From Pseudomonadota bacterium (GTDB taxonomy: Bacteria; Pseudomonadota; Gammaproteobacteria; Burkholderiales; Burkholderiaceae_D): 15,882 bases of DNA. The stretch covers positions 1 through 15,882 of the forward strand of contig JAEWEK010000288.1 of NCBI GenBank assembly GCA_023389425.1, written 5' to 3'. This document shows positions 1 to 6,692 of the stretch, one piece after another. The notes below the pieces were generated by a model. The model did no database searches, was not told where the DNA came from, and saw only the letters and a list, made by a program, of their open reading frames with translations. Position 1 is the first letter of the stretch. Each line of letters starts with the position of its first letter. The position numbers were made by a program, and so were the translations under genes.

Positions 1-351
1 CGGCGCGGCTTTCATCTCGGTCGGGAACACGCGGCCCGAGCTGCCGACGAAGGTATCGATACCAAGCCCGTGAATCCACTCGCGCACTTGCCCCGGCGTG
101 AAGGCGTCGAGCCAGCGCGCCACCTCGCCGGCGCGCGCGCCATAGCGCTGCACGAAGGCTTCGAAGGACTCGGAATGGGTGATGTTCATGCCGCCCCTCC
201 CCGCCAACAGGAACTTGCGCCCGGCGGAAGGCATCGCGTCGTACACGTCGACCTGGACGCCCGCCGCGGCCAGCACCTCGGCCGCCATCAGCCCGGCGGG
301 GCCGGCGCCAATCACGGCGACAGACGGGGACGAGGATGCGGCATGGGTCAT
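1..351 (-). CDS. NAD(P)/FAD-dependent flavoprotein, BaiN/HI0933 (YhiN) type, partial
   Basis: Reading leftward from an ATG at 351, the frame stays open for 117 codons to the window edge, so only the N-terminal part is present. It has a Rossmann FAD-binding motif (VAVIGAGPAG, about residues 11-20) followed by AGRKFLLAGRGGMNITHSE, the hallmark of the HI0933/YhiN flavoprotein family and especially its TIGR03862 branch. Members are soluble FAD proteins of about 400 residues whose physiological substrate is mostly unknown. The substrate domain and C terminus lie outside the window. An in-frame ATG at 366 would add five residues. Neither start has a good Shine-Dalgarno, so the start is uncertain. 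The gene is divergent from the operon that begins at 485 and shares its 120-bp upstream region. A TACAAT -10-like hexamer at 382-387 (minus strand) could serve it, but I see no good -35. Confidence 0.85.
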   Translation of the reverse strand, partial: MTHAASSSPSVAVIGAGPAGLMAAEVLAAAGVQVDVYDAMPSAGRKFLLAGRGGMNITHSESFEAFVQRYGARAGEVARWLDAFTPGQVREWIHGLGIDTFVGSSGRVFPTEMKAAP

Positions 352-408
352 GGCGAATACGGTCATTGGAGGAAGTTGCGCATTGTAGACGATCGGCCCA
401 CAAATCGA

Positions 409-426
409 TGTAAAGGGTGCTTGACA
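409..426 (+). promoter_or_regulatory. operator copy 1, overlapping the -35 box
   Basis: The 18-bp sequence TGTAAAGGGTGCTTGACA is an imperfect dyad of the form TGTMAAG-N4-CTTKACA. It differs at only three positions, all in the central spacer, from the reverse complement of the copy at 452-469. Its right half is the -35 hexamer itself. The likely ligand is the HTH protein encoded at 871-1071 in the same operon. That assignment is inference from position. Confidence 0.65.
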
Positions 427-449
427 TGCCAAAAAAGCTGCACTATCCT
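421..449 (+). promoter_or_regulatory. sigma70 promoter of the HTH/hydrolase operon
   Basis: A perfect -35 hexamer TTGACA (421-426) and a -10 hexamer TATCCT (444-449) are separated by exactly 17 bp. Transcription would start near 456, about 29 bases before the preferred first start codon at 485. The -35 is embedded in the left operator copy and the expected start site in the right copy, so repressor binding would block polymerase directly. Confidence 0.75.
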
Positions 450-451
450 GA

Positions 452-469
452 TGTCAAGCTAACTTTACA
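452..469 (-). promoter_or_regulatory. operator copy 2, overlapping the transcription start
   Basis: TGTCAAGCTAACTTTACA on the plus strand. Read on the minus strand it is TGTAAAG-TTAG-CTTGACA, the same site as copy 1 in opposite orientation. The centres of the two copies (417.5 and 460.5) are 43 bp apart, close to four helical turns, and the whole 409-469 arrangement is symmetric about position 439. That geometry suits two dimers on one DNA face with the promoter between them. Confidence 0.65.
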
Positions 470-484
470 CAGATGGAGATGGGG

Positions 485-874
485 ATGACGCACCAACAAA
501 GAATCAATCGCGCTTACCTGATGGAGCTCGGCGCTTCGCTCGCCGTCTATATGGGGCTGCTGTTCGCGGCGATTTACTTCGGACGGCCGATGCCGGAAGG
601 CGCCGCACGCTCGCTGGTGCTGGTGAGTCCCATGATCGGTTTCGTGCTGATGCTGTGGACCATCGCGCGCCATTTCAACCGAATCGATGAATATATGCGC
701 CTGCGGCTGCTCGAGAACATCGCCATCGCCGCAGGCATCACTGCCGGCCTTACCTTCACCTACGGATTCCTCGAAACCGCCGGCCTGCCGCGGATCTCGA
801 TGTTCACCGTGTGGGTGGTCCTATGCGGCTCGACCGGGGTCGTGCAACTGCTGCGCAAGGTGCTCAACCGATGA
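485..874 (+). CDS. four-helix inner-membrane protein, function unknown
   Basis: This is a 129-residue hydrophobic protein with four predicted membrane helices at about residues 14-32, 43-60, 78-96 and 104-121. Charged loops (ARHFNRIDEYMRLR, about 61-74) separate helices 2 and 3. I chose the ATG at 485 because GGAG at 475-478 sits six bases before it. An in-frame ATG at 473 would add four residues but has no ribosome-binding site and lies almost against the operator. The last four bases overlap the next gene (ATGA), implying translational coupling with the HTH regulator. Small integral membrane proteins paired with YozG-like HTH regulators are a recurring arrangement, and one possibility is that the membrane partner senses or sequesters the regulator. 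I recognise no catalytic motif or named family. Confidence 0.85.
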   Translation: MTHQQRINRAYLMELGASLAVYMGLLFAAIYFGRPMPEGAARSLVLVSPMIGFVLMLWTIARHFNRIDEYMRLRLLENIAIAAGITAGLTFTYGFLETAGLPRISMFTVWVVLCGSTGVVQLLRKVLNR

Positions 875-1071
875 AAAACATCATCCGCGAACTGCGCGCG
901 GAGAACGGCTGGAGCCAGGCCCATTTGGCCGACCTGCTGAACGTATCGCGCCAGACCATCAACGCCATCGAGACCGGCAAATACGACCCGAGCCTGCCGC
1001 TTGCGTTCGCGATCTCCAGGCTGTTCTCGCAATCCATCGAAGCCATCTTCTCACCGGAGGAAACCGCATGA
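871..1071 (+). CDS. small Xre-family HTH transcriptional regulator (YozG/YgzD-like)
   Basis: This 66-residue protein consists of one helix-turn-helix domain. The core (WSQAHLADLLNVSRQTINAIE, about residues 14-34) has the classic Xre layout, followed by the GKYDPSLPLAFAISRLF segment typical of the short YozG/YgzD group. No effector domain is present, so activity probably depends on concentration, dimerisation or a partner. The ATG at 871 overlaps the upstream stop (ATGA). A longer in-frame extension to 811 would read back through the membrane-protein gene and is not credible. The stop overlaps the following start at 1068-1071, so three genes are translationally coupled. It is the natural candidate to bind the paired 18-bp operators at 409-469, giving autoregulation of the operon. 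The autoregulation is inference; the HTH assignment is firm. Confidence 0.92.
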   Translation: MKNIIRELRAENGWSQAHLADLLNVSRQTINAIETGKYDPSLPLAFAISRLFSQSIEAIFSPEETA

Positions 1072-1997
1072 AAACCGTATCGCTCCTGCTTGCTGCCGTC
1101 ATGACCGTGTGCGCACCGGCCTTCGCCGCCGATGCGGCCACCGCGCCGAATCCCTACGCACTCACCATCCCCGCCGTCGAAAAATTCGATGTCGGCGCAC
1201 TGGAGGTGCAGCGCTTCGGCAGCGGCGGGCGTCCATTGATCCTCATCCCGGGACTGGGCAGCGGCGCCTGGGCCTTCCAGGACCTGGTGCGCAGCTTCTC
1301 CGGCAAACACGCCGTGTACGTGGTCACCCTCCCCGGCTTCGATGGCCGCAAGCCGGTCGAGGGCAATGTGATGGATGCGGCCCGCACGGCGGTGCGTGAA
1401 CTCATCACCAGCCGCAAGCTGGACAAGCCGGTCCTGGTCGGCCACAGCCTGGGCGGCACCCTGTCCTTCGCCATCGCCGAAGAATCGCCGCAGCTGATCG
1501 GCGGCCTGGTGGCCATCGACGGCCTGCCGGTCTTCCCGGGCACCGAGGGCATGCCGGCCGCAATGCGCCCCCAGGCCGCCGAGCGGATGCGCGCACAGAT
1601 GGCCGGCGCGGATCCAGCCAGCTTCCAGAAGCAGCAGGTGGCGTACATGCGCACCGTCGGCGTCCTCGATATCGGGATGGCCGACAAGCTCGGACAACTG
1701 CAGGCGCGCACCGACCAGGGCGCGTTCGCGCGCGCCGCGGCGGACGACTTCGCGCTCGACCTGCGCGCCGGCCTGCCGAAGATCAGCGCGCCGGTGCTGG
1801 TCGTATCACCGTTCTACGAGGCGGACGGCGCCCAAATGAAGATGACGGAATCGGACAAGGCCGAGTACTATAAGTCGCTGGTGGCCGGCATACCGAAGGT
1901 GGACGTGGTGAGCATCGCGCCGTCGCGCCACTTCGTGCAGTTCGACCAGCCGGAACAACTGGCCGACACCATCAACAACTTCCTGTCCAAACTGTGA
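1068..1997 (+). CDS. secreted alpha/beta hydrolase
   Basis: A 309-residue alpha/beta-hydrolase fold protein with an N-terminal signal peptide (MKTVSLLLAAVMTVCAPAFA, cleavage expected after Ala20), hence periplasmic or exported. The oxyanion-hole region LIPGLGSGAWAF (59-70), the nucleophile elbow GHSLGG with Ser127, and a C-terminal His288 (SRHFVQFDQPEQL) mark an intact hydrolase. The acid is probably among Glu251/Asp253, after the PVLVVSPFY strand. About 100 residues of cap lie between nucleophile and acid. Length and layout fit an esterase, lipase or lactonase-type enzyme, but the substrate cannot be deduced. The ATG at 1068 has a strong GGAGG at 1056-1060 and overlaps the HTH stop, so the gene is third in the operon and should share the regulated promoter at 421-449. 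Confidence 0.9.
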   Translation: MKTVSLLLAAVMTVCAPAFAADAATAPNPYALTIPAVEKFDVGALEVQRFGSGGRPLILIPGLGSGAWAFQDLVRSFSGKHAVYVVTLPGFDGRKPVEGNVMDAARTAVRELITSRKLDKPVLVGHSLGGTLSFAIAEESPQLIGGLVAIDGLPVFPGTEGMPAAMRPQAAERMRAQMAGADPASFQKQQVAYMRTVGVLDIGMADKLGQLQARTDQGAFARAAADDFALDLRAGLPKISAPVLVVSPFYEADGAQMKMTESDKAEYYKSLVAGIPKVDVVSIAPSRHFVQFDQPEQLADTINNFLSKL

Positions 1998-2005
1998 GGG
2001 AAACG

Positions 2006-2230
2006 ATGAATACTTTTGTACGCTGGGGCATCCAATACGTCCTCGCAGCCGGATCGATGTTCGCGCTGCTGGTCATTGCCGACACGCGCAGGGGCACGCT
2101 GTTCGCCGATGCATGGCAAAGCGCGCTGGCGTGGGCCGTCCTGAGCTCCGCCATCTTCGTCGGCGCCCGCTACTATCAAGCCAAACGCAATGAGCGGTGT
2201 GCGATTTGCGAAACGCTCGGGCAGAAATAA
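2006..2230 (+). CDS. small two-helix membrane protein with C-terminal CxxC
   Basis: This 74-residue protein has two hydrophobic segments (about residues 9-27 and 41-58) joined by a short polar loop. The positively charged tail ends in ERCAICETLGQK, where the two cysteines form a CxxC pair that could be redox-active or bind metal. I place the start at the ATG at 2006, with GAGGG at 1996-2000 five bases ahead. A GTG at 1994 overlapping the hydrolase stop would add four residues. The gene follows the hydrolase with an eight-base gap and is itself followed by an intrinsic terminator, so it closes the operon. I recognise no family. The tail resembles small hypothetical proteins without assigned function. 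Confidence 0.75.
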   Translation: MNTFVRWGIQYVLAAGSMFALLVIADTRRGTLFADAWQSALAWAVLSSAIFVGARYYQAKRNERCAICETLGQK

Positions 2231-2236
2231 CGTCAG

Positions 2237-2260
2237 GGGCCGCAACAGCGGCCCTTTTCT
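2237..2260 (+). terminator. intrinsic terminator of the four-gene operon
   Basis: A perfect 7-bp stem GGGCCGC (2237-2243) / GCGGCCC (2248-2254) with an AACA tetraloop is followed at once by TTTTCT. It begins six bases after the last stop codon of the operon. The 187 bases from here to the next start at 2448 hold no convincing gene or promoter. Confidence 0.88.
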
Positions 2261-2447
2261 ATTGCACCGCGTAATGCTTTCCTGATGGCCTCATGGTAGA
2301 TTTGATATCAGCTCGTGCATATGGGCAGTAAATATGGAGGTAGCGAGCGGTTTTTGATCTTGTATTGCGAACGATGCTTGCGGCAAGACAGTAACGACCT
2401 TGGCACGATTCGCCTGGCAGTCCGTTTCACCATCTTGGAGGAAGTAT

Positions 2448-3464
2448 ATGTCGGTATCACGCAGGACGATGCTGGGCGCGATCGCGACCAGTCCGCTCTG
2501 GCTGCAGCCCGCATGGGCGCAGCCGAACAACTTGAAGATCTCTCACCAGTTCCCCGGCGGTAGTGTCGCCGAGGGCGATTTCCGCGACCGCTTGTGCCGC
2601 ATTTTCGCGGCCGACGTCGAACGCCGTACCCACGGCGGCCTCAAATTCTCCATTTATCCGGGGGCCTCGCTGTCGCAGGCGAATGCCCAGATCCCGGCGA
2701 TGCGCAAAGGGACGCTCGACATGGCGCTGGTGCCGCTGTCGTATGCGGGCGCCGAACTACCCGAAGTAAACATCGGCCTCATGCCCGGCCTCGTCACCTC
2801 CTACGAGCAGGGCTACGCCTGGAAGAACGCCGAAGTCGGCAAGGAGCTGTCGCGCATCCTCGCTGAAAACGGCATCGTCATCGTCAGCTGGATCTGGCAG
2901 GCCGGCGGCGTCGCTTCGCGCACCAAGGCGATCGTCGATCCCGAGGACGTCCGTGGCCTGAAGGTGCGCGGCGGCTCGCGCGAGATGGATCTCATCCTCA
3001 AGGAAGCCGGGGCCAATGTCGTCACGGTGCCGTCCGACGAGATCTACAAGGGCATGCGCACCGGGACCATGGATGCGGCGCTGACCTCGTCGACTTCGCT
3101 GATCTCCTTCCGCCTGCAGGAGGTGTCGAAGTCGCTGACTACGGGGCGCGGCGGCGCATACTGGTTCATGTTCGAGCCGCTGCTGATGTCGAAGGCCGTG
3201 TTCGATCGCCTCTCGAAGGAGCAGCAGGCAGCGGTGATGGCAGTGGGCGCGGACCTCGAGAGCTTCGCGCGCAAGGCTGCCCAGGCCGACGATGCGGCGG
3301 TTGCGGCAGTCTACCAGCGCGCCGGCGCGCGCGTGGTGGACCTGAACGCGGAATCGCTGAAGAAGTGGCAGGACGTGGCGCGTGAAACGGCGTGGAAGGA
3401 TTATGCCGAGCACAATGCCAACTGCGCCAATTTGCTGGCGCTGGCGGAGAAGACGATAACGTAA
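2448..3464 (+). CDS. TRAP transporter solute-binding protein, DctP family
   Basis: A 338-residue periplasmic substrate-binding protein of the DctP/TRAP family, which captures carboxylate-type solutes and hands them to a DctQM membrane permease. The N terminus MSVSRRTMLGAIATSPLWLQ resembles a Tat signal (twin Arg at 5-6), with AWA|Q cleavage after residue 24. Mature motifs include the HQFPGGS N-terminal strand (33-39), QIPAMRKGTLDMALVP (81-96) and GLKVRGG (170-176). Arg174 is the family's conserved carboxylate-binding arginine. The ATG at 2448 is chosen for the strong GGAGGAAG at 2437-2444. No dctQ or dctM gene is adjacent: upstream is a terminated operon and downstream a convergent gene. The permease must therefore be elsewhere, or the protein serves as a sensor or binding protein only. 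The ligand is unknown. Confidence 0.92.
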   Translation: MSVSRRTMLGAIATSPLWLQPAWAQPNNLKISHQFPGGSVAEGDFRDRLCRIFAADVERRTHGGLKFSIYPGASLSQANAQIPAMRKGTLDMALVPLSYAGAELPEVNIGLMPGLVTSYEQGYAWKNAEVGKELSRILAENGIVIVSWIWQAGGVASRTKAIVDPEDVRGLKVRGGSREMDLILKEAGANVVTVPSDEIYKGMRTGTMDAALTSSTSLISFRLQEVSKSLTTGRGGAYWFMFEPLLMSKAVFDRLSKEQQAAVMAVGADLESFARKAAQADDAAVAAVYQRAGARVVDLNAESLKKWQDVARETAWKDYAEHNANCANLLALAEKTIT

Positions 3465-3477
3465 GGGGTTTGCTTGC

Positions 3478-3554
3478 AAAATGGGGTTCCCGCGTGCGCG
3501 GGAACGACGGCTTATCGCTGGTCCGTCGTTCTCGCGCAGGCGGGAACCCCATTT
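3478..3554. repeat. REP-like palindromic pair R1/R2 between convergent genes
   Basis: Two facing copies of a roughly 32-bp unit lie 13 bases after the TRAP protein stop. R1 (3478-3510) contains the stem TTCCCGC-GTGC-GCGGGAA and ends in GAACGACGG. R2 (3523-3554) is its inverted partner. The outer arms AAATGGGGTTCCCGC and GCGGGAACCCCATTT are perfect complements, so transcripts from either direction fold into a long hairpin. Further copies lie at 6636-6796 and 11275-11379. The pair probably serves as a two-way terminator or mRNA 3' stabiliser for the convergent genes. Confidence 0.85.
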
Positions 3555-3564
3555 GATTTTGACT

Positions 3565-3822
3565 TCAGCCGCCCGTCACCGGCGGGAAAAATGCAACTTC
3601 GCCACCGTCAAGGACTTCGGTCTCCGGCTCACACATCACATGATTGAAGGCCATGCGCAACGCACGGCCGTGCGACAGCGTCTCGGACCACACGCCGCCA
3701 CGCGCAAGGAGGAAATCGCGCACGGCACCGACCGTCCTCACATCATCGGGCAGATCCACGCTTTCGGCCGACACGCCAAGCGCCTCGCGCACACTCGCAA
3801 AAAATCGCAGCTTGATCTTCAT
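3565..3822 (-). CDS. moaD: molybdopterin synthase sulfur carrier subunit MoaD
   Basis: This 85-residue ubiquitin-like protein ends in PPVTGG. The C-terminal Gly-Gly is adenylated and thiocarboxylated to carry the sulfur that MoaD-MoaE inserts into precursor Z to form molybdopterin. The MKIKLRFFASVREALG start and the FFPPVTGG end are diagnostic, and the length is normal for the family. The start at 3822 has AGGA a few bases upstream and follows the moeA stop by seven bases, so the two are co-transcribed. The large subunit moaE, which usually follows moaD in Burkholderiales, is absent here. The gene instead ends against a REP pair ten bases downstream. Confidence 0.95.
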   Translation of the reverse strand: MKIKLRFFASVREALGVSAESVDLPDDVRTVGAVRDFLLARGGVWSETLSHGRALRMAFNHVMCEPETEVLDGGEVAFFPPVTGG

Positions 3823-3829
3823 TGCTGTC

Positions 3830-5053
3830 CTAGTGCTGCAGTTCGGCGAACGGGATAAAGCGAACCATCTCGCCCTTCGCGATCGGATGGCCCGGCGGAT
3901 TGTCGATCACGCCATCACCCCACACCGTCGACGTGAGCACGCCCGAGCCCTGGTTGGGAAACAGGTCCAGCCCGCCCTCCGCATTGACACGCGCGCGCAG
4001 GAACTCGTTGCGGCGATCCGCCTTCGGCCAATCGAAATCCGCGCGCATCGGATACGCGCGCGGTTCGACGCTACCCGACACGCCCTGCAAACGCAGCAGG
4101 AAGGGTCGCACGAACAGCAGGAAAGTGATGAAGCTCGACACCGGATTGCCCGGCAGGCCAAGGAAGAAGGCGGCGCCGACCTCACCGAACGCCAGCGGCT
4201 TGCCCGGCTTGACGGCGATCTGCCACATGTTCAGGCGGCCTTCCGCTTCCACGGCCGGCTTGATATGGTCTTCGTCGCCGACGGAGACACCGCCGGAGGT
4301 GATAATCAGGTCGTGCCCACGCGCCGCATCGCGCAGCGTGGCACGCGTCGCCTCCAGCGAATCCGGCACGATGCCGAAGTCGGTGATCTCGCAGCCGAAA
4401 TTCTCGAGCAAGCCGCGCAGCGTGAAGCGATTGGAGTTGTAGATCGCGCCCGGCGCCAGCGGCTCGCCCGGCATCGCCAGCTCGTCGCCGGTGAAAAACA
4501 CGGCCACGCGCAGGCGACGGCGCACCGTCACGTTCGCTTGGCCAACCGATGCCGCCAGGCCCAGCTCCTGCGCACGCAGGCGCGTACCTGCCGGCAGGAT
4601 CACCGAGCCGTCGACGATATCTTCGCCGCGCCGGCGGATCCACTCGCCCGATTGCGGCGCGTGGCGAATGACGACGCTGTCGCCGTCCGCCTCGCACTGC
4701 TCCTGCATCACCACCGCGTCGGCGCCCTCGGGAATCAGCGCGCCTGTGAAGATGCGGGCCGCGGTGCCCGGCTGCAGCGGCTGGCCGACGTGGCCGGCCG
4801 GGATGCGCTGGGCGACCGTAAGGCGCGCGCTGCCGCTCGTGCAATCCTCTGCGCGCACCGCATAACCATCCATCTGCGTGTTGTCGGCGCCGGGCACGTC
4901 GAGCGTCGAAGTCTGGTCGGTAGCCAGCACGCGGCCGTTGGCGTCCAGCGTCCGAATCACTTCGATCTCATCGACCGGCCGCGCGGCGGCGAGCAGGAAG
5001 TCGAGCGCCTCGCGCACGGACAGCATCGGCTTGCGGACGGGTTGGTCGGCCAT
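3830..5053 (-). CDS. moeA: molybdopterin molybdenumtransferase MoeA
   Basis: A 407-residue cytoplasmic enzyme that inserts molybdate into adenylylated molybdopterin to complete the molybdenum cofactor. The length matches E. coli MoeA (about 411). Visible motifs in order are NTQMDGYAVR (58-67), IFTGALIPEGADAVV (101-115), RRRGEDI (140-146), FFTGDEL (186-192), NSNRFTL (206-212), TSGGVSVGDEDH (252-263), KPGKPLAFG (282-290) and LPGNPVSSF (300-308), covering the catalytic MoCF-binding domain and the C-terminal barrel. The ATG at 5053 is two bases after the thrC stop, suggesting translational coupling. A GTG at 5059 is possible but overlaps thrC. The open frame continues upstream through thrC without being coding there. 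Downstream comes moaD. Confidence 0.96.
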   Translation of the reverse strand: MADQPVRKPMLSVREALDFLLAAARPVDEIEVIRTLDANGRVLATDQTSTLDVPGADNTQMDGYAVRAEDCTSGSARLTVAQRIPAGHVGQPLQPGTAARIFTGALIPEGADAVVMQEQCEADGDSVVIRHAPQSGEWIRRRGEDIVDGSVILPAGTRLRAQELGLAASVGQANVTVRRRLRVAVFFTGDELAMPGEPLAPGAIYNSNRFTLRGLLENFGCEITDFGIVPDSLEATRATLRDAARGHDLIITSGGVSVGDEDHIKPAVEAEGRLNMWQIAVKPGKPLAFGEVGAAFFLGLPGNPVSSFITFLLFVRPFLLRLQGVSGSVEPRAYPMRADFDWPKADRRNEFLRARVNAEGGLDLFPNQGSGVLTSTVWGDGVIDNPPGHPIAKGEMVRFIPFAELQH

Positions 5054-5055
5054 GG

Positions 5056-6531
5056 TCACAGTCCAGTGTGGGTGGCGATGTAGTTCTTCATGTCGTCGAC
5101 GTCTGCATGCATCACCACGAACTTCTGCGGCAGCGCCTCGATGTTCTCGAAGCCCGCGGGACGCTCGGCATTGCGGCCCAGCGCTTCCAGAATCGTTTCG
5201 TTGAACTTGGCCGCCAGTGCGGTTTCGAGCACGATCATCGGCACGCCCGGACGCACATGCTCGCGCGCGACCTTGACGCCGTCGGCGGTATGGGTGTCGA
5301 GCGTCAGGCCGGTCTTCTCGAAAACGTCGCGGATCGTGGCGAGGCGATCGGCGTGGACCGATTTGCCCGATGCGAAACCGTACTGCGCGGCCTTGGCGAA
5401 CTCGTCGCCGTCGCTGCCGGGACCGCCGGAGAGGTCGAAGCCGCCCTCGGTGTCGACCTTGCGGAACAGCGCACGCACGCGCTCCGGATCGCGGCCGACG
5501 AGGTCGTAGACGAAGCGCTCGAAGTTGGACGCCTTGGAGATGTCCATCGACGGGCTGCTGGTGTGGAAGGTCTCGGCCGATTTGCGCACGCGGTAGACGC
5601 CGGTGCGGAAGAATTCGTCGAGCACGTCGTTCTCGTTGGTGGCGACGATCAGCTGGTCGATCGGCAGGCCCATCATGCGGGCGATGTGGCCGGCGCAGAT
5701 ATTGCCGAAGTTCCCCGAGGGGACGGTGAACGAGACCTTCTGCGCATTGTCGGTGGTCGCCGCGAGATAGCCGCGGAAGTAGTAAACGACCTGCGCAACC
5801 ACGCGCGCCCAGTTGATCGAGTTGACGGTGCCGATCTTGTGGCGAGCCTTGAACGACAGGTCGTTGGATACCGCCTTGACCATGTCCTGGCAATCGTCGA
5901 ACACCCCTTCGACGGCGATGTTGAAGATGTTCGGGTCCTGCAGGCTGAACATCTGCGCGGTCTGGAAGGCGCTCATCTTCTTGTGCGGCGAGAGCATGAA
6001 CACGCGGATGCCGCGCTTGCCGCGCATCGCGTATTCGGCGGCGCTGCCGGTGTCGCCGGAGGTGGCGCCGAAGATGTTGAGCTGTTCGTCGTTCCTGGCC
6101 AGCGCATACTCGAACAGGTTACCGAGCAGCTGCATCGCCATGTCCTTGAAGGCCAGCGTCGGGCCATTGGACAGGGCCTGCATCACCAGCGTCTTGCCGC
6201 CTTCGCTTTCGAGCGTGCGCAGCGGCGTGATGTCGGCGGCGCTGTCGCCGGCGCGCACGTTGCGGTAGACGTCGGCAGTGTAGGTTTTGGCGGTCAGCGC
6301 CTTCAGGTCGGCGTCCGGGATGTCGGTGGCGAATTTGCGCAGGATTTCGTAGGCCAGTTCGGCGTACGGGAGCTTGCGCCAGGCGTCAAGTTCGGCGCCG
6401 GTGACCTGCGGGTACTCGGCCGGCAGGAACAGGCCGCCGTCGGGTGCGAGGCCGCCAAGGAGGATGTCGGAGAAGGCTTGCGGATTGCGCGCGGACGATT
6501 CCGGGGTCGCGCGAGTGGAAACGTAGTGCAT
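5056..6531 (-). CDS. thrC: threonine synthase
   Basis: A 491-residue PLP enzyme that converts O-phosphohomoserine to threonine, the last step of threonine synthesis. The N-terminal MHYVSTRATPESSARNPQAFSDILLGGLAPDGGLFLP block, the PLP lysine in PTLAFKDMAMQ (Lys129), the phosphate-binding GATSGDTGSAAEYA segment and VPSGNFGN are all present. The length fits the long (fungal/E. coli-like) ThrC class. A perfect -10 lies upstream at 6570-6575, so the gene can be transcribed independently of sdaA. In many Burkholderiales the preceding gene is hom (homoserine dehydrogenase). Here it is a repeat-filled gap and then sdaA. moeA follows two bases after the stop. Confidence 0.97.
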   Translation of the reverse strand: MHYVSTRATPESSARNPQAFSDILLGGLAPDGGLFLPAEYPQVTGAELDAWRKLPYAELAYEILRKFATDIPDADLKALTAKTYTADVYRNVRAGDSAADITPLRTLESEGGKTLVMQALSNGPTLAFKDMAMQLLGNLFEYALARNDEQLNIFGATSGDTGSAAEYAMRGKRGIRVFMLSPHKKMSAFQTAQMFSLQDPNIFNIAVEGVFDDCQDMVKAVSNDLSFKARHKIGTVNSINWARVVAQVVYYFRGYLAATTDNAQKVSFTVPSGNFGNICAGHIARMMGLPIDQLIVATNENDVLDEFFRTGVYRVRKSAETFHTSSPSMDISKASNFERFVYDLVGRDPERVRALFRKVDTEGGFDLSGGPGSDGDEFAKAAQYGFASGKSVHADRLATIRDVFEKTGLTLDTHTADGVKVAREHVRPGVPMIVLETALAAKFNETILEALGRNAERPAGFENIEALPQKFVVMHADVDDMKNYIATHTGL

Positions 6532-6569
6532 AGGTAGCGGATCGGGTGGGGAGGCTCGGGTCGAGGGAT

Positions 6570-6575
6570 ATTATA
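6570..6575 (-). promoter_or_regulatory. candidate -10 box of the thrC-moeA-moaD promoter
   Basis: On the minus strand this reads TATAAT, a perfect sigma70 -10 hexamer, and would start transcription near 6563, about 32 bases before the thrC ATG. The -35 region at 17-bp spacing is poor (CAGTAC), so the promoter would be weak or would need an activator. Confidence 0.45.
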
Positions 6576-6635
6576 GTCCGAGCCGGAAATCCGTACTGAT
6601 CTGCTAATTTTCGCCGGTGCCGGCAAAAAAACCGA

Positions 6636-6668
6636 CCGTCGTCCTCGCGAAGGCGGGGACCCCGTTTT
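6636..6668 (-). repeat. REP-like unit R3
   Basis: An inverted copy of the window's palindromic repeat, with the imperfect stem GTCCTCGC-GAAG-GCGGGGAC. It lies about 105 bases upstream of thrC and faces R4 and R5 on the sdaA side. Confidence 0.8.
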
Positions 6669-6692
6669 GCGTGCCGGCCACTGGCGCGAGCT

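Noticed and set aside
2401..2420. Possible sigma54 promoter (TGGCACG...) 47 bases upstream of the TRAP binding protein
   Set aside because: The -24 element is perfect, but the -12 position has CT where GC is required; the nearest GC is two bases out of register, so the site is unlikely to work.
2315..2563. Small open frame ahead of the TRAP protein
   Set aside because: It overlaps the start of the TRAP gene by more than 100 bases, has no ribosome-binding site and shows no family features.
5054..5893. Upstream extension of the moeA frame into thrC
   Set aside because: The added residues are arginine-rich with no MoeA homology and overlap intact thrC coding sequence. The ATG at 5053 gives the normal MoeA length.
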